In this document: piece after piece, positions 26,825 through 37,474 of the stretch
How positions within the stretch are numbered: the first letter of the stretch is position 1
Layout: every line of letters starts with the position of its first letter
Assembly: GCF_001011155.1 (NCBI RefSeq)
Contig: NZ_CP011479.1
Span: forward strand, 4,289,662 to 4,353,661
DNA length: 64,000 bases
Direction of reading: 5' to 3'
Source: Hoeflea sp. IMCC20628
GTDB lineage: Bacteria > Pseudomonadota > Alphaproteobacteria > Rhizobiales > Rhizobiaceae
Notes under the pieces: model-generated
Told to the model about the DNA's origin: nothing
The model's database searches: none
What the model saw: only the letters and a program-made list of their open reading frames with translations
Program-made: the position numbers and the translations under genes

Positions 26825-28045
26825 ATGGCGCGTGCATTCCTGTTTGTTCTTGATTCTTTTGGCATCGGCGGAGCGCCAGACGCTGAAGCCTATGGAGATC
26901 TCGGCGCCAACACGCTGGGGCATATCGCCGAACAATGCGCGGCTGGGCTCTGCGACCGTCCAGGATTGCGTTCAGGTCCCTTGTCGTTGCCGCATCTGCA
27001 ATCGCTGGGATTGGCTGAAGCGGCACTGGCTGCGTCTGGCGACATTCCGGCCGGATGGCAACTCGTGGCCCAACCCCGCGGAATTCACGGTGCCGCAAGC
27101 GAAACATCGCACGGCAAGGACACTCCGTCCGGGCATTGGGAGATCTGCGGCCAGCCGGTGATGTTTGACTGGGGCTATTTTCCCGACGACGGTCCGGCAT
27201 TCAGCGACGAACTGGTTGCCGAGATCATATCGGAAGGCGAGTTGCCGGGAATTTTGGGAAATTGTCACGCGTCAGGCACCGAGATCATCGCCCGGCTCGG
27301 CGCGGAGCATGTGCGTACCGGTAAACCAATCTGCTACACCTCGTCTGATTCGGTGTTCCAGATAGCTGCCCATGAGGAGAGTTTCGGCCTGCAACGGCTG
27401 ATCGACCTGTGCCAGATCGTGCGCAAGCTAGTCGATCCGCTCAATATCGGCCGGGTGATCGCGCGGCCTTTCGTGGGGACGGCCGAGACCGGCTTTGACC
27501 GCACCGGCAACCGTCGCGATTTTTCAGTGCCGCCACCCGGACCGACCTTGCTCGACCAGGTCAAGGAAAGCCAGCACCGGGTGTTCGCTGTTGGCAAGAT
27601 CAGCGATATTTTCGCGCATCAAGGGGTTACCGATTTGCGCAAGGCGAGCGGAAACGCGGCCCTTTTCGAGGCCACCCTGCAGGCCACCCGGGATGCCGGT
27701 GATGGCGACCTGGTGTTCACCAATTTCGTCGACTTCGACATGCTGTACGGCCATCGCCGCGATGTTGCGGGTTATGCCGCGGCGCTGGAAGCGCTGGATG
27801 CGATGCTGCCGCGTTTTGCCAAGATGTTGAAGCCTGGCGATCTGGTGCTGATGACTGCTGATCATGGCTGTGACCCGACCTGGCGCGGGACCGATCACAC
27901 CCGCGAACGGGTGCCTATATTGGGCTTTGGCCCCGGGGTGGCCGGACGCGACATCGGTGTGCGCACGACTTTTTCCGATATTGGCGCAACACTGGCAAAG
28001 CATCTGGGCTTGCCCGCAAGCGGCAATGGAAGGAGTTTTCTGTGA
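26825..28045 (+). CDS. deoB: Phosphopentomutase
   Basis: The 406-residue protein begins [20 protein letters not shown], the metal-binding start of prokaryotic phosphopentomutases. It contains the family's [12 protein letters not shown] and [17 protein letters not shown] motifs, the latter providing metal ligands. It interconverts (deoxy)ribose 1-phosphate and 5-phosphate, linking the nucleoside phosphorylases to DeoC. GGAG lies about 8 bases before the ATG. It overlaps the adenosine deaminase gene by 4 bases. Confidence 0.96.
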   Translation: MARAFLFVLDSFGIGGAPDAEAYGDLGANTLGHIAEQCAAGLCDRPGLRSGPLSLPHLQSLGLAEAALAASGDIPAGWQLVAQPRGIHGAASETSHGKDTPSGHWEICGQPVMFDWGYFPDDGPAFSDELVAEIISEGELPGILGNCHASGTEIIARLGAEHVRTGKPICYTSSDSVFQIAAHEESFGLQRLIDLCQIVRKLVDPLNIGRVIARPFVGTAETGFDRTGNRRDFSVPPPGPTLLDQVKESQHRVFAVGKISDIFAHQGVTDLRKASGNAALFEATLQATRDAGDGDLVFTNFVDFDMLYGHRRDVAGYAAALEALDAMLPRFAKMLKPGDLVLMTADHGCDPTWRGTDHTRERVPILGFGPGVAGRDIGVRTTFSDIGATLAKHLGLPASGNGRSFL

Positions 28046-29013
28046 CCGGGAATGTGAAGAAGGCGGAACTGCACTGCCATATCGAAGGTGCAGCCTCGCC
28101 GGAACTGGTCCGGCAACAGGCGCGAAAATATGGCGCCGATGTCTCGGGTTTCATCTCCGGTGACAGCTATATCTGGTCTGATTTCACCGAGTTTCTGGTG
28201 GCCTATGATGGCGCTGCCGCGTTGTTCCGCAGCCAAGACGACTATGCCTTGCTGGCGCGTACCTATCTTGAGGGCATCGCTGCCGAAAATGCCATTTATT
28301 CCGAGATCTTCGTGTCACCAGACCACGCCGTGGCTGCAGGCCTGTCTCCGTCAGCCTATTTTGACGGTCTTGCCGAAGGTATCGCCCAGGCGAAGGCTTC
28401 CACCGGTATTGAATGCAGGATGATCATCGTCGGGATACGGCATCTGGGCGCGGAAAAGGTGGAAGCGGCAGCAAGGCTTGCCAGCACGCGACCGCATCCG
28501 TTGATCACCGGGTTCGGCATGGCCGGAGAGGAACGCTTCGGCAAGGTTGCCGATTTCGCCGGCGCTTTCGACATCGCGCGCGACGCCGGACTTGGCATCA
28601 CCATCCATGCCGGTGAACTCGCCGGACCCGACAGCGTACGCGACGCACTTGATCATGTCCGTCCCTCCCGGATCGGCCACGGAGTCCGTGCAACTGAAGA
28701 CGAGGCTCTGGTCCGGCGGATAGCCGATGAAGGCGTTGTCCTGGAAGTCTGCCCCGGCTCCAATCTGGCACTGAAACTGTATCCGGACATTTCCAGGCAC
28801 CCGTTTGATCGCTTGCGGCGCGCTGGCGTCAAGGTGACGCTGAGCTCCGATGATCCGCCGCATTTCGCATCTTCGATCGGCCGCGAGTATCAGATGGTGG
28901 CTGACGCCTGGGGCTATGATGCGGCTGAATTGACCGGTTTTACCCGCACGTCCCTTGAAGCGGCCTTCATTGACGAGCCCACCCGTGCAATTCTCTTGGG
29001 ACAGCTTGACTGA
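28042..29013 (+). CDS. add: Adenosine deaminase
   Basis: The 323-residue amidohydrolase carries [11 protein letters not shown] (metal-binding HxH), [16 protein letters not shown] and LSSDDPPHF, the four zinc and catalytic segments of adenosine deaminase. It converts (deoxy)adenosine to (deoxy)inosine, a substrate of the purine nucleoside phosphorylase encoded at 35.3-36.1 kb. Translation is coupled to deoB by the ATGA overlap. Adenine deaminases of the same superfamily are a lower-ranked alternative. Confidence 0.92.
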   Translation: MTGNVKKAELHCHIEGAASPELVRQQARKYGADVSGFISGDSYIWSDFTEFLVAYDGAAALFRSQDDYALLARTYLEGIAAENAIYSEIFVSPDHAVAAGLSPSAYFDGLAEGIAQAKASTGIECRMIIVGIRHLGAEKVEAAARLASTRPHPLITGFGMAGEERFGKVADFAGAFDIARDAGLGITIHAGELAGPDSVRDALDHVRPSRIGHGVRATEDEALVRRIADEGVVLEVCPGSNLALKLYPDISRHPFDRLRRAGVKVTLSSDDPPHFASSIGREYQMVADAWGYDAAELTGFTRTSLEAAFIDEPTRAILLGQLD

Positions 29014-29192
29014 AATCGGTCCGGGCGGTTGCCGGAGCCAGACAATCGGTGTCTAAATCGAGACTGGTTCAAACCGTGCTCCGGGAAATTTTCGGCAAGG
29101 AGACGGTGAAGATGTTTCAGGCGACAGGCGCCCTCATGCATTGATTGTCGAGATCAATGCGGCGTCCGGTCAAAGCTTCAAGGCAGAAAAAC

Positions 29193-29822
29193 ATGAACGG
29201 CGTAACGGTCATTGATCATCCCCTGGTGCAGCACAAGCTCACCATCATGCGCAAGAAAGAGACTTCGACAGCGGGTTTCCGGCGGCTGCTGAGGGAAATT
29301 TCGACCCTGTTGTGCTACGAAGTCACCCGGGATCTCGAGCTGACCATGGAGCGGATCGAAACACCGCTGGTCGAAATCGAAGCGCCGGTGCTTGAAGGCA
29401 AGAAGCTGGTGTTCGCCTCGATCCTGCGGGCCGGCAACGGCTTGCTGGAAGGCATGCTGGATCTGGTCCCCTCGGCCAGGGTCGCCCATATCGGTGTCTA
29501 CCGTGACCACGAGACACTGGAAGCAATCGAGTATTTCTTCAAGGCACCCGAAGATATCAGCAACCGGCTGGTCATCGTTGTCGACCCTATGCTGGCCACC
29601 GGCAATTCGGCCATTGCATCGATTGACAAGCTCAAGGAGCGCGGCGCTGGCAACATCCGGTTCCTCTGCCTGTTGGCGGCACCGGAGGGTATTCGTAATT
29701 TTCAAAAGGCCCATCCGGATGTACCGGTTTTCACGGCCTCCATCGACAGCCATCTCAACGAGAAGGGCTATATCGTTCCCGGTCTGGGCGATGCCGGCGA
29801 CCGGATGTATGGCACCAAATAG
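29193..29822 (+). CDS. upp: Uracil phosphoribosyltransferase
   Basis: The start [10 protein letters not shown] at 29193 gives 209 residues, the standard length of this enzyme; an upstream in-frame start would add 16 residues. The PRPP-binding loop is [11 protein letters not shown] near residues 129-139. The uracil-binding end contains [17 protein letters not shown]. It converts uracil and PRPP to UMP. It salvages the uracil freed from pyrimidine nucleosides by the phosphorylase at 30.6 kb after deamination by Cdd. The gap from add is 179 bases, so it probably has its own promoter. Confidence 0.96.
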   Translation: MNGVTVIDHPLVQHKLTIMRKKETSTAGFRRLLREISTLLCYEVTRDLELTMERIETPLVEIEAPVLEGKKLVFASILRAGNGLLEGMLDLVPSARVAHIGVYRDHETLEAIEYFFKAPEDISNRLVIVVDPMLATGNSAIASIDKLKERGAGNIRFLCLLAAPEGIRNFQKAHPDVPVFTASIDSHLNEKGYIVPGLGDAGDRMYGTK

Positions 29823-29992
29823 GCTGTGATGGTCAAAGCGCTTTTCGCGCAGAGTTAACGGTGTCGACGCAAGGCCCCGCATTGTTTGGAGCTTCTTAAC
29901 CAATCACGCCGGTTTTCGCACGATTGTCGCGATTTTCACGCAGCGTTAGTCTTAAACATGTCTTATGAGCCGGTAATCTCGGGAGTGCCGGC

Positions 29993-30547
29993 ATGTTCAA
30001 AAATCTGTTTCTTATGTCCTGCGCGGTGCTGGCCGTCTCCGGCCTGCCCTACTATGCTCAGGATCTTCGCGCGTTTCTGCCTCAGAACGCCGGCCTGGAA
30101 GCCGCCACCGCCACGCCGGTAGCGGCCCCCGCGCGCGAAGCCCCGGCAAAACCACTGGCGCATTATGCGACCGGGGTTCGGGCAGCCAGCATTCCGATGA
30201 ACAAGGACGGGCATTTTTCCGCGGATTTTCACATCAACGGACGCTATGTGCGCGGAATGATCGATACCGGCGCGACCTATGTTGCGCTCAACCGGACCAC
30301 AGCGCGCAATCTCGGCCTCGGACTTGCAAATTCCGATTTCAAACACCAGGTTCGCACGGCCAACGGACTGACCGAAGCTGCGCTGGTCACCATTGACCGC
30401 ATCGAAGTCGGATCCGTTTCAGTCGACAATGTCCAAGCCTTCGTGCTTGCGGACTCGGCACTTTCGTCCACCCTGATTGGCATGAGTTTCATGTCGAAGC
30501 TGCAAACCTACCGGGTCAGCAACAACAGGCTCGAACTGGTCAACTGA
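29993..30547 (+). CDS. Membrane-anchored retropepsin-like aspartic protease (TIGR02281 type)
   Basis: The 184-residue protein has an N-terminal hydrophobic segment (FLMSCAVLAVSGLPYYA), an Ala/Pro linker and a single retropepsin domain. The catalytic motif is MIDTGATYVALN near residue 92, with SSTLIGMSFMSKL as the second conserved turn before the C-terminus. Single-domain members must dimerise to build the active site. They are widespread in alphaproteobacteria, with poorly known substrates, and are probably periplasmic. There is no functional link to the flanking salvage genes. Confidence 0.85.
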   Translation: MFKNLFLMSCAVLAVSGLPYYAQDLRAFLPQNAGLEAATATPVAAPAREAPAKPLAHYATGVRAASIPMNKDGHFSADFHINGRYVRGMIDTGATYVALNRTTARNLGLGLANSDFKHQVRTANGLTEAALVTIDRIEVGSVSVDNVQAFVLADSALSSTLIGMSFMSKLQTYRVSNNRLELVN

Positions 30548-30568
30548 ACCGGCCAGTTCGTGGGCCTG

Positions 30569-31879
30569 TCAGCCCTGGCGGCCCATTATGACCGGTGATG
30601 CCGCCGGAGCCTCTTCGCCGATCCGCACAGCCTTGCGCAATTGCGCCCGCACCTCCGCCACCTGATCATCATCCCTGGCATGCACAAGTGCGATCGGCGT
30701 ATCCTTCTCGACCCGGCTGCCGATCGGCAGCAATCCCGTCAATCCGACCGCGTGATCCACCGGGTCGCTCGGACGGGTGCGGCCGCCGCCCAGCGTGACG
30801 ACGCAGAGCCCGATGCCACGCGTGTCATAGCCTGTGACATAGCCTTGCCGCTCCGCCGCGCATTCCGAAATGACCGGCGCTTTGCCGAGATGCTTGTCAA
30901 CATCTGCAAGGAAATCCGCCGGACCGCCGAGGTCGGCCACCATCCGGTTGAAGTGTTCGGCAGCGCTGCCATCTTCAAGCGCCCCGAGCGCACGGGCTGT
31001 GGCTTCTTCGGAATTGGGCGCCAAGCCACCCGACACCAGCATTTCGGCGGCCAGCGCCAGCGTCACCTGCTGCAGGCGACTGTCGCGGGCCTTTCCGGTC
31101 AGGAAATCGACGGCGTTCCTGACTTCAACCGCATTGCCGGCAGCGCTTGCCAGCGGCTGGTTCATGTCGGTGACCATCGCCGAGGTCGGCATGCCGGCGC
31201 CGGTAGCTACCTCGACCAGCGATCGCGCCAACTCTTGTGCCCGCTCGGGATTGTCCATGAAAGCACCGTTGCCGCATTTGACATCCAGCACCAGTGCACC
31301 GAGGCCGGCGGCAAGTTTCTTGGAGAGGATCGAGGCGGTGATCAGCGGAACCGATTCGACCGTCGCGGTCACGTCGCGGATGCCGTAAAACCGCTTGTCC
31401 GCCGGCGCCAGATTGCCGGTCTGGCCAATGATGGCGCAGCCAACCGAGCCGACGACCTTGCGAAACAGGGCATTGTCCGGCATCGCCGTGTAGCCGGGGA
31501 TCGATTCCATCTTGTCGAGCGTTCCGCCGGTGTGACCAAGGCCGCGGCCGGAGATCATCGGCACGGCCAGTCCGCAGGCTGCTGCAATCGGCGCCAGCAT
31601 CAGCGAGACATTGTCACCGACACCGCCGGTCGAATGCTTGTCGACCACCGGGCGGTCGAGTTCGGGCCAGGACAGCACTTCGCCCGAATCCCGCATCGCC
31701 AGGGTGAGTGCCACTGCTTCTTGGCGAGCCATGCCCTGAAAGAAGATGGCCATGGCAAGTGCTGCGACCTGTCCCTCGCTGACGCTTCCATCGGTGAGGC
31801 CACGGACAAAATCTGCAATATCGGCAGGATCGAGCTCGCCGCCATCGCGCTTGGTCCGAATGATTTCCTGAGGAAGCAT
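30569..31879 (-). CDS. deoA: Thymidine phosphorylase
   Basis: The start MLPQEIIRTKRDGGEL at 31879 gives 436 residues, the normal length for DeoA. The phosphate-binding signature DKHSTGGVGDNVS is near residue 83 and SGRGLGHTGGTLDKME near 115. It phosphorolyses thymidine and deoxyuridine to the base and deoxyribose 1-phosphate. It is the last gene of the nucleoside operon and starts 8 bases after the aldehyde dehydrogenase gene. Confidence 0.95.
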   Translation of the reverse strand: MLPQEIIRTKRDGGELDPADIADFVRGLTDGSVSEGQVAALAMAIFFQGMARQEAVALTLAMRDSGEVLSWPELDRPVVDKHSTGGVGDNVSLMLAPIAAACGLAVPMISGRGLGHTGGTLDKMESIPGYTAMPDNALFRKVVGSVGCAIIGQTGNLAPADKRFYGIRDVTATVESVPLITASILSKKLAAGLGALVLDVKCGNGAFMDNPERAQELARSLVEVATGAGMPTSAMVTDMNQPLASAAGNAVEVRNAVDFLTGKARDSRLQQVTLALAAEMLVSGGLAPNSEEATARALGALEDGSAAEHFNRMVADLGGPADFLADVDKHLGKAPVISECAAERQGYVTGYDTRGIGLCVVTLGGGRTRPSDPVDHAVGLTGLLPIGSRVEKDTPIALVHARDDDQVAEVRAQLRKAVRIGEEAPAASPVIMGRQG

Positions 31880-31887
31880 GATCCGCC

Positions 31888-34278
31888 CTATACGCCGAAT
31901 GGCGTCCAAATGGTTTTGATGCGAACGGCGCGAAACAAAAACTCCTCACCCTGGCCCTGAGTGGCATCGAACCAGTCGCGCGCCTTGCCGTTGTTGGCCC
32001 AGACTGCCTTGAGGTTTCCGGCCGACTCGCGCTCGACCAGTTCGGTTCCGCTGGCGCCGCCGAAATACCAAAGTGCCGCGATGTCATCATGCTTGGCCAT
32101 GGTGTCGGCGAGCGTATCGCGATCACCGGTGACAATGTTGACGACACCGCCGGGCACATCGGAGGTATCGAGCACCTGGTAGAAATCGCAGGCCGCCAGA
32201 GGCTGGCGTGGTGACGGTGTCACCACCACGCGGTTGCCCATGGCAATGGCAGGCATGACCAGGGATACAAAGCCGAGTAGCGGCGCTTCGTCGGGGCATG
32301 ACAGACCCATCACGTCCAATGGCTCGTTGAGCGCCAGCGTCAACATGCGCTTGTCGGGCGCGCGCACCGCGCCGTCATATTTGTCCGCCCATGCCGCGTA
32401 ATACATGATCCGCGCCACAGAAGCCTCGACCTCATGTTTGGCTGCGGATGACGAGGCGCCGGCATCCGCCAGACGCGCGGCGAATTCAGCGGCACGCAGT
32501 TCAAGATTCTCGGCCAGGAAATAGAGCACCTGCGCACGGGCATGGCCGGTCATACCGCTCCAGCCGGACGCCTTGTGTGCTGCCTCGACGGCATTGCGGA
32601 TGTCCTTGCGGTTACCAAGCCCGACTTCCGCCAGGTGCTTGCCGCTCTTGCCGGTCACCGGATAGGAATAGCCCGAATCCGGACGCGCCTGCTTGCCGCC
32701 AATATACATCTTGACGGTGCGGTCGAGCGCGGTGGCGTCGCCGCCAAGGCCGGGTACGGGAGCCGGAACCGGCTCGCTTTCGGGCAAGGCCTTGGTCTTT
32801 TTCTGCCAGGACGGCACTAGATATTCGAGCATGCCTTCGCGGCCGCCCTCGCGGCCGAAACCGCTCTCCTTGTAGCCGCCAAACCCGGCTGAGGCATCAA
32901 ACAGGTTGGTCGAGTTGATCCAGACTATGCCGGATTTGAGTGTGCGCGCGGCATCAAAGGCCTCGTCGAGATTTTGCGACCAGACCGATGCCGCCAGACC
33001 GTAGCGCGAATTGTTGGCGAGCTGGGCCGCTTCGCCCGGGGTACGGAAGGTCATCGAGGCCAGCACCGGTCCGAAGATCTCTTCCTGCGCCAGTGTCAAG
33101 GACGGCGCCACATCGGTAAACAGCGTCGGCGGGAAGAAGCAGCCATCGGCGTTCTCGATGGTCTTTGCCCAGCTCGGTTGCCACATCGTGGCGCCTTCGG
33201 CGATACCGGCCTCGACCTTGGCGGTGATCTCCCGCATCTGCACCGGGGCGACGACGGCGCCCATGTCCATAGACTTGTCGAGCGGATCGCCGACGCGCAG
33301 CTTTTCCATCCGGGCGCGCAGCTTGGCATGAAAGCGGTCGGCGATGCCTTCCTGAACGATAGCGCGGGAGCCTGCGCAGCAGACTTCGCCCTGATTGAAC
33401 CAGATGGCGTCGACCACGCCTTCGACCGCCGCATCGATATCGGCATTTTCGAAGACGATGAAGGGCGATTTGCCGCCGAGCTCCAGCGACAGTTTCTTGC
33501 CCGAACCCGCTGTCTGGCGGCGAAGCAGGCGGCCAACGGCGGTGGAGCCGGTGAAGGCCAGTTTGGCGATATCGTCGTGCGCGGCCAGCGCCGCACCGGT
33601 GTCGCCGGCGCCGTTGACGAGATTGAACACGCCGGCGGGAAGCCCGGCCTCGGCGCAGATTTCAGCGAATGCCAGCGCGGTCAGCGGTGTGTGTTCGGCG
33701 GATTTGAGCACCACGGTGCAACCGGCAGCCAGGGCCGGCGCGACTTTCCATGACAGCATCAGCAGCGGGAAATTCCACGGGATGATCTGGCCGCAGACAC
33801 CGACTGCCTCGTAGCCGGGAAATTCGCTGTCGCGCAATTCGGCCCAGCCGGCGTGATGATAGAAATGCCGTGCCACCAGCGGAATGTCGATGTCGCGGGT
33901 TTCGCGGATGGTCTTGCCATTATCCAGCGTTTCGAGGACCGCCAGAAAGCGCGCGTGCTTTTGCACGTGACGGGCCAGCGCATAGATGTGGCGGGCACGC
34001 TGGTTGCCCGACAGCGCCTGCCATTTCTTCAGCGCCTTGGAGGCTTCGCCCACGGCCTTGTCGACATCCTTGGCATCGGCAATGGCGACGTCGGCGAGCT
34101 TTTCGCTGTTGGCCGGATTGTGGACCTCGAAAGTCTCGCCCTTGGGCTTGGTGAAGGCGCCGCCGATGAAATGACCGAAGCCGGCTTCGTGGCTGGCGAG
34201 CCATGCGCGCACATCCTTGCTGTCTTCCGGCGCGGGTCCGTAGTCCATGGTGTTGAGAATATCCCTGATCTTGTTCAT
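31888..34278 (-). CDS. Aldehyde dehydrogenase family protein with a second, degenerate dehydrogenase domain
   Basis: The ATG at 34278 has GAGGAGC upstream. The 796-residue product has a full NAD-type aldehyde dehydrogenase domain (about 1-500). It contains IPWNFPLLML, FTGSTAVGR, catalytic Glu266 in LELGGK and catalytic Cys300 in GEVCCAGSR. A second domain starts near residue 535 (VKMYIGGKQARPDSGYSYP). It has the Rossmann part, but WANNGK replaces LELGGK, and the chain ends just where the catalytic Cys region should be. Placed between deoC and deoA, it probably oxidises the acetaldehyde made by DeoC. The second domain may be structural. Confidence 0.87.
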   Translation of the reverse strand: MNKIRDILNTMDYGPAPEDSKDVRAWLASHEAGFGHFIGGAFTKPKGETFEVHNPANSEKLADVAIADAKDVDKAVGEASKALKKWQALSGNQRARHIYALARHVQKHARFLAVLETLDNGKTIRETRDIDIPLVARHFYHHAGWAELRDSEFPGYEAVGVCGQIIPWNFPLLMLSWKVAPALAAGCTVVLKSAEHTPLTALAFAEICAEAGLPAGVFNLVNGAGDTGAALAAHDDIAKLAFTGSTAVGRLLRRQTAGSGKKLSLELGGKSPFIVFENADIDAAVEGVVDAIWFNQGEVCCAGSRAIVQEGIADRFHAKLRARMEKLRVGDPLDKSMDMGAVVAPVQMREITAKVEAGIAEGATMWQPSWAKTIENADGCFFPPTLFTDVAPSLTLAQEEIFGPVLASMTFRTPGEAAQLANNSRYGLAASVWSQNLDEAFDAARTLKSGIVWINSTNLFDASAGFGGYKESGFGREGGREGMLEYLVPSWQKKTKALPESEPVPAPVPGLGGDATALDRTVKMYIGGKQARPDSGYSYPVTGKSGKHLAEVGLGNRKDIRNAVEAAHKASGWSGMTGHARAQVLYFLAENLELRAAEFAARLADAGASSSAAKHEVEASVARIMYYAAWADKYDGAVRAPDKRMLTLALNEPLDVMGLSCPDEAPLLGFVSLVMPAIAMGNRVVVTPSPRQPLAACDFYQVLDTSDVPGGVVNIVTGDRDTLADTMAKHDDIAALWYFGGASGTELVERESAGNLKAVWANNGKARDWFDATQGQGEEFLFRAVRIKTIWTPFGV

Positions 34279-34288
34279 CGTGTGCTCC

Positions 34289-35310
<1,022 letters not shown>

Positions 35311-35314
<4 letters not shown>

Positions 35315-36108
35315 GCCAGATCTCCGATGGCGTGGGTCAGGATGGCAGCGAGCCGCTTGCCGCCAACCGGCGCCATGTCCTTGGTTTCCTGATGGCTCAA
35401 CTCGCCGCCGGTCATTCCGGCACCGTAATTGGTGATCACCGAAGCCGCCGCCACGTTCATTCCGAGGAAGCGGGCGAGGATAACCTCGGGAACCGTCGAC
35501 ATGCCGACCGCGTCTGCTCCCAAACCGCGCGCCATGCGGATTTCAGCCGGGGTTTCGAAACTCGGGCCCGAAAACCACATATAGACGCCTTCGTGCATTT
35601 CCGTGCCGGTCGCTTCGGCCGCAGCTTCAAGGCTCCCGGCGAGGCCGATATCATAGGCGCTGGTCATTCCGACGAAACGGCGATCACTGGGCTCCCCGAA
35701 CAGCGGATTTGTGCCGGAGAAATTGATGTGATCAGAAATCCGCATCACCGATCCAGGCGGCATATCCTCACGCAATGATCCGGCCGAATTGGTCAGGAAC
35801 AGATTGGTCACGCCGATGCCCTTCAAAGCCTCCAGTGGCACCCGCATCGCATCGGCCTGGCCGTGTTCATAATAGTGCACCCGGCCAGACAGCACGATGA
35901 CCGGCGTTTCGCCGATGTATCCGGCAACGATCTCGCCGGCATGGCCGGAAACACCGCTGGCAGGAAAACCGGGCAATTCGCCATAGGCGATGCGCACCGG
36001 GTCGGTGACAGTTTCGACGAGAGACCCCAGGCCCGAGCCCAGGACAATGGCATGGCGCGGCATGAAACCGCGCAGCCGATCGGTCAGAACGTCAATTGCC
36101 GCATTCAT
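35311..36108 (-). CDS. Purine-nucleoside phosphorylase (trimeric PNP type)
   Basis: The ATG at 36108 overlaps the cdd stop by one base and has GAGGTGA just upstream; a TTG one codon earlier is also open. The 265-residue protein has VLGSGLGSLVE for phosphate binding, the family's HYYEHGQ stretch, TNSAGSL, and SGPSFETPAEIRM followed by GMSTVPEVI. These mark the low-molecular-mass trimeric PNP class, which prefers inosine and guanosine. It cleaves the (deoxy)inosine made by Add. The symbol is left open because punA, deoD and xapA names are used inconsistently here. Confidence 0.92.
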
Positions 36109-36497
36109 CAAATCACCTCGGTTGCGAATGCATAGGGTAGCAATTCATCCATCCGCAGGGTTTTCTTGACACCTTCGGCATCGCACAGATGCACCAGCGT
36201 GTCGGCATCGGAAAATTCCGCCAGTCGTTGACGGCAGCCGCCGCAGGGCGTGCAGAGATCGAGTTTCTCGGCGATCACCGCAACCTCGCGAATCCGGGTC
36301 GAGCCGGCCATGATCATGTGGCCGATGGCCGTGGTTTCGGCGCACCAGCCTTCCGGAAAGGCAATCACTTCGATATTGGCGCCGGCGTGGATCGAGCCAT
36401 CCGCAGCACGGATCGCAGCACCGACCGGAAATTTCGAGTAGGGCGCGTGGCACTTGGCCATGGCATCGCGTGCGGCTTCAAAAAGATCCCTGGCCAT
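36108..36497 (-). CDS. cdd: Cytidine deaminase
   Basis: The start MARDLFEAAR at 36497 has GGAG 8 bases upstream and gives 129 residues, typical of the tetrameric enzyme. The zinc site is complete: CAETTAIGHMI (Cys and the catalytic Glu) and CTPCGGCRQ (two Cys). It converts cytidine and deoxycytidine to uridine and deoxyuridine. The start lies next to the stop of the upstream permease gene. Confidence 0.95.
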   Translation of the reverse strand: MARDLFEAARDAMAKCHAPYSKFPVGAAIRAADGSIHAGANIEVIAFPEGWCAETTAIGHMIMAGSTRIREVAVIAEKLDLCTPCGGCRQRLAEFSDADTLVHLCDAEGVKKTLRMDELLPYAFATEVI

Positions 36498-36498
36498 C

Positions 36499-37470
36499 TT
36501 ATCGCTCCTTGACATAGGGCACACCGCCAGCGCGCGGCGGTATGGCCTTGCCGATAAAACCAGCCAGCAATATGACGGTCAACATATAGGGCAGCGCCTG
36601 CATGAACTGCACCGGCACCGCGCCGATGAGCGGCAGCTCATTGCCCTGCATGCGGATCGACATCGCATCCAGAAAGCCAAACAGCAGGCAGGCGAACATG
36701 ACGTTGACCGGCTTCCACTTGGCGAAAATCAACGCCGCAAGCGCAATGAAGCCCTTGCCGGCGGTCATGCCCTTGACGAAACCGGCGGTCATGGCCATCG
36801 ACAGATAGGCGCCGGCAATGCCGCAAAGAATGCCGCAGCAGATCACCGCGCGGTAGCGCAGCCAGATCACCGAAATGCCGGCGGTATCGACCGCGCCGGG
36901 GTTTTCGCCCACCGCGCGCAGTCTGAGACCGAAGCGGGTCCGGTAAAGCACCCACCAGGTGAAAGGCACCAGCGCGAAGGCCAGATAGGTCAGCAGGAAA
37001 TGCCCCGACAGCAGGTTGGAATAGATCGAGCCAAGGATCGGTATATCGGCCAGTTCCGCAGCGAAGGGCAATTCGACAGTGGTGAATCGCTCGCCTTCGC
37101 CCAGTTGTGGCGTGCGGCCACCCTGCCGGAACCAGGCCTGGCCGAGGATAACGGTGGCGCCAAGGGCGATGAAGTTGATCGCCACACCGGAGACGATCTG
37201 GTTGCCGCGCTGGGTGATGGAGGCAAAGCCATGAACCAGCGCCAGGCAGACCGAGACCAGGATCGCAGCCAGTAGCCCGATAAAAGCGGATCCGAAGACC
37301 GAGGCTGCAGCACCGCCGGCAAAGGCTGCGGCGAGCATCTTGCCTTCGAGACCGATGTCGAAAATGCCGGCGCGCTCGGAATACAGCCCGGCAAGCGCTG
37401 CCAGGATCAACGGCACCGAAACCCGCACGGTCGATTGCAGAATGACGATCAGCGTATCGAAATATTCCAA
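36499..37470 (-). CDS. Nucleoside-type ABC transporter permease 2 (TTG start)
   Basis: The likely start is a TTG at 37470, since GGAG lies 7 bases before it and upstream sequence in frame is the shadow of the preceding gene. This gives a 323-residue BPD_transp_2-type permease beginning LEYFDTLIVILQST. About nine hydrophobic segments are visible. GIFDIGLEGKMLAAAF, near residue 35, matches the conserved region of permeases from BMP/nucleoside ABC systems. It pairs with the permease gene just upstream, which ends 4 bases before this start. Confidence 0.9.
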   Translation of the reverse strand: MEYFDTLIVILQSTVRVSVPLILAALAGLYSERAGIFDIGLEGKMLAAAFAGGAAASVFGSAFIGLLAAILVSVCLALVHGFASITQRGNQIVSGVAINFIALGATVILGQAWFRQGGRTPQLGEGERFTTVELPFAAELADIPILGSIYSNLLSGHFLLTYLAFALVPFTWWVLYRTRFGLRLRAVGENPGAVDTAGISVIWLRYRAVICCGILCGIAGAYLSMAMTAGFVKGMTAGKGFIALAALIFAKWKPVNVMFACLLFGFLDAMSIRMQGNELPLIGAVPVQFMQALPYMLTVILLAGFIGKAIPPRAGGVPYVKER

Positions 37471-37474
37471 GGGT

